In this document: piece by piece, positions 1-5,992 of the stretch
Position numbering within the stretch: the stretch's first letter is position 1
Layout: each line of letters opens with the position of its first letter
From: Hyphococcus sp.
GTDB lineage: Bacteria > Pseudomonadota > Alphaproteobacteria > Caulobacterales > Parvularculaceae
Length of the DNA: 29,533 nt
Direction: 5' to 3'
Assembly: GCA_021604585.1 (NCBI GenBank)
Contig: BQJG01000046.1
Coordinates: forward strand, 1-29,533
The notes under the pieces: model-generated
What the model saw: the letters and a program-made list of their open reading frames with translations, nothing else
What the model was told of the DNA's origin: nothing
Databases searched by the model: none
Translations under genes and position numbers: made by a program

Positions 1-261
1 CCGGCGCAATTGCTCGCTGAGATGGCGGCGGCGCTCGCGGTGAGCGTAAAGAAAGAGCGGATAGATCAAGCGGTGAGCGGGCCGATCCTGCGGCAATATT
101 CAAAATCGCCCGATCACGCTTATGACGTCTCGCTGCGCAACGAGATTATTGCGCAGTCTCAATCGGACAATGGCGACGAAATCCGCAAAGGCATGTCCTG
201 GCTGGAGCGCATCGCAGGTGGAAGTTCGCTGGCGCGCGCCTGTCTCGATCGCTGGTCCTAA
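1..261 (+). CDS. C-terminal fragment of a possible sulfotransferase-family protein
   Basis: The frame is open from the left edge, so the gene begins outside the window. A TTG at position 10 is available but there is no reason to start there. About 86 residues remain and end at the TAA at 259-261. The tail has the pattern Y-S-K-S-P-D-H-A-Y followed by a charged helix and W-L-E-R. It reminds me of the C-terminal end of bacterial sulfotransferase-like proteins, which transfer sulfate from PAPS, but the PAPS-binding loops would lie upstream and cannot be checked. The gene converges on the minus-strand hydroxylase gene. I am confident that it is coding and unsure of the family. Confidence 0.45.
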   Translation, partial: PAQLLAEMAAALAVSVKKERIDQAVSGPILRQYSKSPDHAYDVSLRNEIIAQSQSDNGDEIRKGMSWLERIAGGSSLARACLDRWS

Positions 262-278
262 ATTTAGGATCTTTGAGT

Positions 279-320
279 CGCGTTTTTCACGGAAAACCGG
301 TCCCCACTTTTCCTAGAAAC
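279..320. repeat. Intergenic dyad repeat between convergent genes
   Basis: The gap between two convergent genes holds GGAAAA (291-296) and TTTTCC (308-313) around an ACCGGT-type centre. It closely resembles a short intergenic repeat I know from many alphaproteobacterial genomes, of the form GGAAAACCGGTNCCCACTTTTCC. A perfect 12-bp palindrome, CCTAAATTTAGG at 257-268, overlaps the stop codon of the upstream gene. Either dyad could act as a bidirectional terminator. The class-wide repeat is recognised from memory, and a terminator role is inference. Confidence 0.5.
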
Positions 321-321
321 G

Positions 322-984
322 CTAGGTTGACCACATCCGATGCAGGCTGTGCCGCACATGCTCAAGCCGCACGCGATTATCCCAATCCATCTTCAAGCCT
401 TCGAGCGCCGCGACTTCATTGAGCGTGTAAAGCAGGTCGCGTTTTTTCTCATCGCAGATCTGGCTTTCCATAAAAGTGATGGCGACGAGACGCTCGCCCC
501 GTGTCACCGGCTGCACCTCGTGGATGGTTGTTGACGGATAGAGCACCGCCGCGCCGCGCTTGCCTTTAATGGTGATCGGCTTGGAGCCGAGATGGATGGT
601 CAGTTCGCCGCCATCGTAGCTCGCCGGATCGGCGATAAAAATAGTGCAGGAAATATCGGAGCGCATAGGCGTCGGCTGCATCGGCAGGAAGGCGTTGTCG
701 GGATGCTTGCCGTATTTCATATTTGGCTGATAGCGGCTCATCAAGGGCGGCGCAAAACGGTGGATAAACGCGAAATTGCGCACCTCCTCGTTGCGCAGCA
801 AAGCCTGGCCCAGAATCGTCGAGGATTCCTTGTAGAGATCGGTCGTCGTGTCGATCTGCAGATTGTATTTGGTCTGGTTGTGCGGATTGGAGGCGCGGCC
901 GTCGACAAATTTTGCGCTTGCAGCAATCTGATCCAGGCGGCTCAGCTCCTGTGCAGTCAGGATATTTTCGATTTCGATAAAAAT
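322..984 (-). CDS. PKHD-type Fe(II)/2-oxoglutarate hydroxylase with apparent ATT start
   Basis: Predicted 220 residues, matching the roughly 225 of the PiuC/YbiX PKHD-type hydroxylase family, which uses iron and 2-oxoglutarate to hydroxylate an unidentified substrate and is often tied to iron uptake. The iron ligands are visible as H94-P-D96 (in K-H-P-D-N-A) and H155 (in S-T-T-I-H-E-V), with the 2-oxoglutarate Arg shortly after in T-R-G-E-R. The N-terminus (F-I-E-I-E-N-I-L-T-A-Q-E-L) is where homologues normally begin. No ATG, GTG or TTG lies in frame between the upstream stop (1051-1053) and residue 62, past the conserved start. The only well-placed initiator is ATT at 982-984. Transcribed divergently from the LapA-domain gene. 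Family assignment is firm; the start is inferred from the ribosome site. Confidence 0.85.
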   Translation of the reverse strand: MFIEIENILTAQELSRLDQIAASAKFVDGRASNPHNQTKYNLQIDTTTDLYKESSTILGQALLRNEEVRNFAFIHRFAPPLMSRYQPNMKYGKHPDNAFLPMQPTPMRSDISCTIFIADPASYDGGELTIHLGSKPITIKGKRGAAVLYPSTTIHEVQPVTRGERLVAITFMESQICDEKKRDLLYTLNEVAALEGLKMDWDNRVRLEHVRHSLHRMWST

Positions 985-995
985 GGCGGCCTCCT
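982..995 (-). promoter_or_regulatory. Perfect Shine-Dalgarno with ATT initiation codon
   Basis: Reading the minus strand, AGGAGG (990-995) is followed by five bases (CCGCC) and then ATT (982-984). The spacing is ideal. This site decides the start of the hydroxylase gene, because no standard start codon exists nearby in frame. ATT starts are known for E. coli infC and pcnB, where translation is low and sensitive to initiation factor 3. Confidence 0.7.
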
Positions 996-1142
996 GAAAC
1001 GGTGCAGCGGTACTTTGGACGTTAATCCGGGCAACAGTCCGGCAAAAAATTCAATCCGACATAGCCTAAGCGGCGAAAAGCGCCAATGCGGCTATGAGCG
1101 GTGATTGCAAAGACCGGGAAGTTTGTGAGAAAACAGGGCGCA

Positions 1143-1499
1143 ATGAGCAAATGGCTGTTTCGAATTATCTGGATCCCCATTCTTGCGGGAGCAGTTTTGT
1201 TTCTGGTGGCGAACCGGACCCCTGTGGCGATCAGCCTTGATCCTTTCCGCCCTGAAAATCCGGCCATGTCGACCCCGTCCCTGCCTTTGTGGTTCTGGCT
1301 GATGGCAATGCTGTTCATTGGTTTAGGGCTTGGTGTGGCTGGAAGCTGGCTATCGGGGCGCGAGGCGCGCGGTCAGGCCCGGGACAACCGGCGTATGGTC
1401 AAGGCGTTGCAAAAGGAAGTGACGGCGCTTTCCGCGCGGCTTCCCGAACAGCCTTCGCCGGACGAAGACCTCCCCAAACTTGAATCAGCCAATCTGTGA
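1143..1499 (+). CDS. LapA-domain (DUF1049) small inner-membrane protein
   Basis: 118 residues. Two hydrophobic segments (about residues 5-24 and 46-67) are separated by the short N-R-T-P-V-A-I-S-L-D-P-F stretch typical of LapA/DUF1049 proteins. A charged helical tail follows (R-D-N-R-R-M-V-K-A-L-Q-K-E). In E. coli LapA works with LapB in control of lipopolysaccharide synthesis; in alphaproteobacteria this small relative usually sits just before trpF, as here, and its own role is little studied. ATG at 1143 is chosen over the in-frame GTG at 1101 because the extra residues are not membrane-like and fall outside the domain. Nine bases separate it from trpF, so the two are probably cotranscribed. 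Confidence 0.8.
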   Translation: MSKWLFRIIWIPILAGAVLFLVANRTPVAISLDPFRPENPAMSTPSLPLWFWLMAMLFIGLGLGVAGSWLSGREARGQARDNRRMVKALQKEVTALSARLPEQPSPDEDLPKLESANL

Positions 1500-1508
1500 T
1501 GTGATCCC

Positions 1509-2180
1509 ATGAGCGGACCTCTCGTTAAAATCTGCGGGCTCAAAGACCGCGACGCTGCGATTGCGGCGGCGCGCGCCGGTGCTGATTTTCTCGGCTTTGT
1601 CTTCTTCCGCAAAAGCCCGCGCTTTGTGACGCCGGAGACGGCGGAGGAAATCATCCTTGATCTCAAACAGGCGAGCTTCGACGAAGGCTTCGAGATGCCC
1701 AAGCTGGTCGGGCTGTTCGTGGATGCTGGTGAAAAGGAACTTTCCGAGGCGCCACCCTTGCTGACGCATTTTCAGTTTCACGGCCATGAAGGGCCGGAGC
1801 GCTGCCGCGAGATCGGCGCTGAGTTTGCAGTCGAGGTGATCAAGGCGATTCCCGTGACCGACGCTGGCGATGTTGCAGAAGCCGCCGCCTACGAGGGCGC
1901 CGCCGACATCATTCTGTTCGACGCCAAACCGCCGCCCAATGCCGGACGGCCTGGCGGCAATGGCGTTTCCTTTGACTGGTCGTCGCTTGAATCCTATGCG
2001 GGCGAAACGCCCTATATGGTCGCCGGCGGGCTGACGCCGGAGAATATCGCCGCCTCGGTAAAAGCGCAGAACGGCCGAGAGAGTTTCATGGGCGTAGACG
2101 TGTCATCTGGCGTTGAGACTGCGCCCGGCAAAAAAGACGCGGCGTTGATCAAAGCGTTCATCGCGTCCGCAAAAAAATAA
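1509..2180 (+). CDS. trpF: Phosphoribosylanthranilate isomerase
   Basis: 223 residues, the normal length for TrpF. This (beta/alpha)8-barrel enzyme converts N-(5-phosphoribosyl)anthranilate to the carboxyphenylamino-deoxyribulose phosphate of tryptophan synthesis. The N-terminal K-I-C-G-L-K-D motif carries the catalytic Cys (C9). The L-F-D-A-K-P-P motif supplies the catalytic Asp and is followed by P-G-G-N-G. The phosphate-binding loops appear as V-A-G-G-L-T-P-E-N and G-V-D-V-S-S-G-V-E. Cytoplasmic. Downstream, a histidine-phosphatase gene begins after only 11 bases, before trpB. Confidence 0.97.
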   Translation: MSGPLVKICGLKDRDAAIAAARAGADFLGFVFFRKSPRFVTPETAEEIILDLKQASFDEGFEMPKLVGLFVDAGEKELSEAPPLLTHFQFHGHEGPERCREIGAEFAVEVIKAIPVTDAGDVAEAAAYEGAADIILFDAKPPPNAGRPGGNGVSFDWSSLESYAGETPYMVAGGLTPENIAASVKAQNGRESFMGVDVSSGVETAPGKKDAALIKAFIASAKK

Positions 2181-2191
2181 AGGGGAGATTT

Positions 2192-2818
2192 ATGGTGCGG
2201 TTTTTGTGCGCAGCATTTTGTGCAGCATTTCTGGCGTCCTGCGCCTCTGCACAGGCGCCGCGGGTCAATGAGGCCGCGTCCTCGGTGGCGTTCGAGGCGG
2301 TGAAACGCGGCGGCTATGTGCTGGTCATGCGCCACGCCAATTCCCCAGGCGGCCAGCTCGGCGCGGTCGGCCTCTCCAAGGGCTGCACGCTGGCCGAGGG
2401 GCGCGGGCTCGATGCGGAAGGCTTCTTTCAGGCTCGCGCACTGGGAGAAATCCTGAAAGAGAACGGCGTGCCGGTGCTGAAAGCCTACACCAGCAAGATG
2501 TGCCGCTCGTGGGATACGGCGGCGCTGGCGGCGGGCGGCGCGCCGGTTGAGCAGCATGCCAGCCAGATCAGCACCAAACCGGCTGACGTCGCCGCGATGA
2601 AGAAACAAGTCGCGGCGGAGCTCGCAGCGAACCCCGGAACCAACATCATCCTGTCGAGCCATTCCAATATCGCGCCGCTCTATGGCGCGACAGCACGCAA
2701 GGGCGAGGATGAAGTCCCCTCCGGCGTGATCTGGCTGGTCCACCCCGGCGACTGGCAGGCGATTGCGCGGATCGATCTTGCGGTGCGCTATCCGAAAGCC
2801 GCGCCGGCGGTGAAGTAG
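2192..2818 (+). CDS. Histidine-phosphatase-superfamily lipoprotein
   Basis: 208 residues. A hydrophobic N-terminus ends in the lipobox L-A-S-C17, predicting a lipid-anchored periplasmic protein. The branch-1 motif of the phosphoglycerate-mutase/histidine-phosphatase fold is visible as V-M-R47-H48-A, with the phosphate-binding Arg in K-M-C-R-S-W-D-T-A (R105) and the second catalytic His in S-S-H157-S-N-I-A-P. Substrate unknown; exported members act on phosphomonoesters. The AGGGGAG ribosome site ends close to the ATG. The gene lies between trpF and trpB, which is not the usual trp order. The signal peptide contains the unusual repeat C-A-A-F-C-A-A-F, encoded by a short tandem DNA repeat. Confidence 0.85.
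   Translation: MVRFLCAAFCAAFLASCASAQAPRVNEAASSVAFEAVKRGGYVLVMRHANSPGGQLGAVGLSKGCTLAEGRGLDAEGFFQARALGEILKENGVPVLKAYTSKMCRSWDTAALAAGGAPVEQHASQISTKPADVAAMKKQVAAELAANPGTNIILSSHSNIAPLYGATARKGEDEVPSGVIWLVHPGDWQAIARIDLAVRYPKAAPAVK
2204..2230 (+). repeat. Tandem TGYGCAGCATTT unit inside the signal-peptide codons
   Basis: TGCGCAGCATTT at 2207-2218 is followed directly by TGTGCAGCATTT at 2219-2230, encoding C-A-A-F twice. The 16-mer TTGTGCGCAGCATTTT (2204-2219) recurs exactly, in inverted orientation, inside tsaD at 22320-22335. The unit belongs to the GCTGCA/TGCAGC repeat set also seen near the Rrf2 and cupin genes. Confidence 0.6.
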
Positions 2819-2822
2819 CTTT

Positions 2823-2948
2823 CCCCTCACCCAAATTTGCTGCACAAATTTGGCCTCTCCCAAGGGAGAAGTAATCCCGCCTCAAGCGCTGCGCCCTACC
2901 TCTCCCTTGGGAGAGGTCGAAATCGCTTTCGCGATTTCGGGTGAGGGG
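2823..2948. repeat. 126-bp compound inverted repeat (REP/BIME-like) between the phosphatase gene and trpB
   Basis: The outer arms are CCCCTCACCC (2823-2832) and GGGTGAGGGG (2939-2948). Inside the left arm is a hairpin (CCAAATTTG...CAAATTTGG, 2831-2853); inside the right arm a different one (CGAAATCGC...GCGATTTCG, 2918-2939). Between them are two copies of a CTCTCCC/GGGAGA palindrome, about 2855-2870 and 2899-2916, in mutually inverted orientation. The layout resembles dispersed palindromic repeats common in alphaproteobacterial intergenic regions. Probable effects are transcript stabilisation or partial termination upstream of trpB. It is non-coding and carries no transposase. Confidence 0.8.
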
Positions 2949-2990
2949 TGTTAAGAGCGGCGCGTAATCAATTCGTGAAAGACGCCAGCC

Positions 2991-4220
2991 GTGACCCAAC
3001 CCAACTCCTACCGCACCGGACCCGACAGCGAAGGCCGCTTCGGCAAGTTCGGCGGGCGCTTCGTCGCCGAGACCTTGATGCCGCTCGTTCTCGCGCTGGA
3101 GAAGGAATACAAAGCCGCAAAGAACGATCCTTCGTTCCGCTCCGAGCTTGAGTACTACCTCAAACATTATGTCGGCCGCCCGTCGCCGCTCTATTATGCG
3201 GAAAGACTGACCCGGTATGTCCGGGAAAAATCCGGCCCTACTAAAGGCGCGAAAATCTATTTCAAGCGCGACGAGCTCAACCATACGGGCGCGCACAAGA
3301 TCAATAATTGTATGGGCCAGATCCTGCTCGCCCGGCGCATGGGCAAGACGCGGATCATCGCCGAGACCGGCGCCGGCCAGCATGGGGTGGCGACCGCGAC
3401 CGTCTGCGCGCGCTTTGACCTCCCCTGCGTCGTCTATATGGGCGAGACCGATGTGGAGCGGCAAAAGCCCAATGTCTTCCGCATGAAGCTGCTCGGCGCG
3501 GAGATTATCCCCGTCACCTCCGGGCGCGGGACGTTGAAAGACGCCATGAATGACGCGCTGCGCGACTGGGTCACTAATGTGGACTCAACTTTTTACATCA
3601 TCGGCACGGCCGCCGGCCCGCACCCATACCCTGAGCTGGTGCGCGACTTTCAGTCCGTGATCGGGATCGAGGCCAAGGAGCAAATGAAGGAAGCCGAAGG
3701 GCGCCTGCCCGATGTGATCATGGCCTGCATCGGCGGCGGCTCGAACGCCATCGGCCTGTTCCATCCATTCCTTGACGACAAGGATGTGGAGATCATCGGC
3801 GTCGAGGCGGCGGGCCATGGCGTCGATACCGACAAACACGCGGCGAGCCTCACCGGCGGCAAGCCGGGCATACTTCATGGCAACCGGACATACCTGCTGC
3901 AGGACGGGGATGGCCAGATTCAAGACGCGCATTCGATTTCCGCAGGGCTCGATTATCCCGGCATCGGGCCGGAACATTCCTGGCTGCATGAAACCGGGCG
4001 CGTCAAATACGTCTCCGCGAAAGACGACGAGGCGCTCGCCGCGTTTCAGCTTTGCGCGAAGTTAGAGGGCATCATCCCGGCGCTCGAACCATCCCACGCG
4101 CTCACCCGCGCCATCGACAAGGCCGCCGAAATGGACCGAGACCAGATCCTGCTGCTCAATATGTGCGGCCGCGGCGACAAGGACATCTTTTCGGTGATGG
4201 ATTATCTCGGGGCGGAGTAG
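2991..4220 (+). CDS. trpB: Tryptophan synthase beta chain
   Basis: 409 residues. Uses pyridoxal phosphate to join indole (normally delivered from TrpA) with serine to make tryptophan. The cofactor lysine is K103 in H-T-G-A-H-K-I-N-N; the glycine-rich phosphate loop is G-G-G-S-N-A-I-G near residue 248; E-T-G-A-G-Q-H-G and G-R-G-T-L-K-D match the TrpB1 class. The start is the GTG at 2991, giving the usual N-terminus ahead of G-R-F-G-K-F-G-G-R-F-V. The ribosome site is weak. The compound repeat ends about 40 bases upstream. No trpA follows: the next gene is an unrelated membrane protein, so the alpha chain must be encoded elsewhere. Confidence 0.97.
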   Translation: MTQPNSYRTGPDSEGRFGKFGGRFVAETLMPLVLALEKEYKAAKNDPSFRSELEYYLKHYVGRPSPLYYAERLTRYVREKSGPTKGAKIYFKRDELNHTGAHKINNCMGQILLARRMGKTRIIAETGAGQHGVATATVCARFDLPCVVYMGETDVERQKPNVFRMKLLGAEIIPVTSGRGTLKDAMNDALRDWVTNVDSTFYIIGTAAGPHPYPELVRDFQSVIGIEAKEQMKEAEGRLPDVIMACIGGGSNAIGLFHPFLDDKDVEIIGVEAAGHGVDTDKHAASLTGGKPGILHGNRTYLLQDGDGQIQDAHSISAGLDYPGIGPEHSWLHETGRVKYVSAKDDEALAAFQLCAKLEGIIPALEPSHALTRAIDKAAEMDRDQILLLNMCGRGDKDIFSVMDYLGAE

Positions 4221-4319
4221 ACGTGCTCGCAGCGCTACTGAATCATTCATGAAAGATTCACTGTTTACTTCGAGTCGGCCGTGATATCGACCGCTGCGGG
4301 GCGCATCGGAGTATGACGA

Positions 4320-5093
4320 ATGACTGTCCTGACTGATCAAGAACGAAACATCTTAAGCAAAGTTCCGGCGGCGACCGCCGGGTTCTGGATTGTGAAAATC
4401 CTTGCAACGACTTTGGGCGAAGTCGGCGGCAATCTCGTCAGCATGAATATGGGGCTGGGTTATTTAGCGGCGACGCTAATTTTGGCCAGCATCTTTATCG
4501 CGTTGGCCGCAACCCAGATCCTAGCTCGCCGCTTCCGGCCGAGTCTTTATTGGCTGACAATTGTCGCCTCGACGACGGCCGGCACCACGCTCGCCGATTT
4601 CACCACGCGCTCGCTCGGCATCGGATACACTGGCGGCTCAATCTTGTTGCTCGCCTTGGTGATCGCGTCATTGATCACTTGGCGTTTAGCGCTCGGAAAA
4701 CTGTCAGCGGACAAAATAGCCGACCGTCGTACCGAACTGTTTTACTGGATCACCATCACGTTTTCTCAAACGCTTGGCACCGCTCTCGGCGACTGGTTTG
4801 CCGATACCGCGGGTCTTGGCTATTGGGGTTCGGCGCTGGTCATCAGCGCTATCTTGCTGGTCATTCTTGTGTTGCATTGGCGCCGGGCGGTCGATGGCGT
4901 GTTGTTGTTCTGGGCGGCGTTCGTGTTGACCCGACCGCTTGGCGCCGTCCTCGGAAATTTCCTCGACAAACCTGATCATGGCGGACTGGCGCTAAACCGT
5001 CCCGTCATTGTGACGGTGCTGGCAGGCCTGATGATTGTCGTGTTGATTGTCATGCCGCAGAAGGCCGGACATCATCAGACTTCACAGCTTTGA
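4320..5093 (+). CDS. COG4705-type multi-pass membrane protein with four internal repeats
   Basis: 257 residues, mostly hydrophobic, with roughly eight membrane segments. Four copies of one motif are spaced along the chain: T-L-G-E-V-G-G-N (31-38), A-G-T-T-L-A-D-F (87-94), T-L-G-T-A-L-G-D-W-F (151-160) and P-L-G-A-V-L-G-N-F-L (206-215). Each of the first three is followed by an L-G-[IL]-G-Y turn. This matches the uncharacterised membrane-anchored family COG4705, whose function is not established. Each repeat ends in an Asp or Asn that could line a membrane path, but that is inference. The ATG at 4320 sits about eight bases after CGGAG. Neighbours give no clue to its role; it lies where trpA would be expected. 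Confidence 0.75.
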   Translation: MTVLTDQERNILSKVPAATAGFWIVKILATTLGEVGGNLVSMNMGLGYLAATLILASIFIALAATQILARRFRPSLYWLTIVASTTAGTTLADFTTRSLGIGYTGGSILLLALVIASLITWRLALGKLSADKIADRRTELFYWITITFSQTLGTALGDWFADTAGLGYWGSALVISAILLVILVLHWRRAVDGVLLFWAAFVLTRPLGAVLGNFLDKPDHGGLALNRPVIVTVLAGLMIVVLIVMPQKAGHHQTSQL

Positions 5094-5109
5094 GCTCCCT
5101 TGCCCGGGC

Positions 5110-5149
5110 ATCTTCTAGGCGATGAATCATCTAGGTTCCGAATATCTAG
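5110..5149 (+). promoter_or_regulatory. Three CTAG-containing direct repeats upstream of the reductase gene
   Basis: ATCTTCTAGG (5110-5119), ATCATCTAGG (5126-5135) and ATATCTAG (5142-5149) place CTAG every 16 then 15 bases. CTAG is usually scarce in proteobacterial DNA, so three phased copies in a 75-bp gap look selected. An inverted repeat, CCGAAT (5138-5143) with ATTCGG (5154-5159), overlaps the ribosome site of the following gene. A regulator-binding array is inferred; nothing identifies the regulator. Confidence 0.4.
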
Positions 5150-5168
5150 CTGAATTCGGAGAAAACCA

Positions 5169-5900
5169 TTGACCATCCTTGTTGTCGGCGCGTCGGGCGC
5201 TACTGGGCGCCTGCTGGTCGATCAATTGCTGGCGCGCGGCGAAACCGTGCGGGTGATCGTGCGCTCGGCGGACAATCTCTCCGCCGCAGCGCGGCTCAAT
5301 GAGAAGCTTTCGATCATCAACGCCAGCTTGCTCGAATTGCCGGACGCCGACCTCGCCCGGCATGTGAAGGGCTGCAGCGCCATCGCGTCCTGCCTCGGCC
5401 ACAATATGACGTTCAAGGGCATGTTCGGCCCGCCCCGCGCGCTGGTGACGGACGCGGCGCGGCGGCTCTGCGCGGCGGTGAAAGCGAACGCGCCGGACAG
5501 GCCGGTCAAATATGTGCTGATGTGTTCGTCAGGGGTGCGGAACCGCGATCTCGATGAACCGGTTTCCTTCACGCAAAAAATCGTCATCGGCCTGCTGCGC
5601 GCCTTGCTGCCGCCGCACGCAGACAATGAAAACGCCGCCGAGTTTTTGCGCAGCGAAATCGGCCCGAACGACCCGGCGATTGGATGGGCGGCGGTGCGTC
5701 CCGATGGGCTGATCGATGAAACAGCAGTCAGCGCCCATGACGCCCACCCTTCGCCGACCCGCAGCGCGATTTTCGACGCCGGCGAGACGAGCCGCATCAA
5801 TGTCGCGCATTTCATGGCCGAGCTGATCACTGGTGATGCGGTGTGGGCGAGATGGCGCGGCCGGATGCCGGTGATTTACAATCGCGACCCGGAATCCTGA
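5169..5900 (+). CDS. NAD(P)-binding atypical short-chain reductase (NmrA/BVR-B-like)
   Basis: 243 residues. The N-terminal Rossmann motif G-A-S-G-A-T-G (residues 7-13) follows a hydrophobic strand. The extended pattern suits the atypical SDR_a5/NmrA/biliverdin-reductase-B-like group: R-S-A-D near residue 38 as the nucleotide-selecting loop, C-L-G-H-N near 79, and V-L-M-C-S-S-G-V in place of the classical Tyr-x-x-x-Lys site. The substrate cannot be told. The start is the TTG at 5169, with GGAG at 5158-5161 upstream; no ATG lies near. The 92 bases after it lead to the TonB receptor on the same strand, with a Fur-like site between. Confidence 0.8.
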   Translation: MTILVVGASGATGRLLVDQLLARGETVRVIVRSADNLSAAARLNEKLSIINASLLELPDADLARHVKGCSAIASCLGHNMTFKGMFGPPRALVTDAARRLCAAVKANAPDRPVKYVLMCSSGVRNRDLDEPVSFTQKIVIGLLRALLPPHADNENAAEFLRSEIGPNDPAIGWAAVRPDGLIDETAVSAHDAHPSPTRSAIFDAGETSRINVAHFMAELITGDAVWARWRGRMPVIYNRDPES

Positions 5901-5929
5901 TATGCGCCGGTCAAAATTTCACAGTTTTT

Positions 5930-5948
5930 GCGATTGATTTGCATTATC
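5930..5948 (+). promoter_or_regulatory. Fur-like box upstream of the siderophore receptor
   Basis: The 19-mer GCGATTGATTTGCATTATC matches the classical palindrome GATAATGATAATCATTATC at 13 of 19 positions, including the whole right half CATTATC. It ends 44 bases before the receptor start, a normal operator position. Iron repression would suit a siderophore receptor. Alphaproteobacteria may use Irr or RirA instead of Fur, so the regulator is uncertain. Confidence 0.5.
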
Positions 5949-5992
5949 ATCCCTGATACGCACCCCGAAACTGTTTGTACGGGGTTTTATCC

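Noticed and set aside
2012..2863. Long minus-strand frame opposite trpF and the phosphatase
   Set aside because: It lies opposite two clearly conserved genes, is rich in Arg, Ala and His as shadow frames are in GC-rich DNA, and has no domain.
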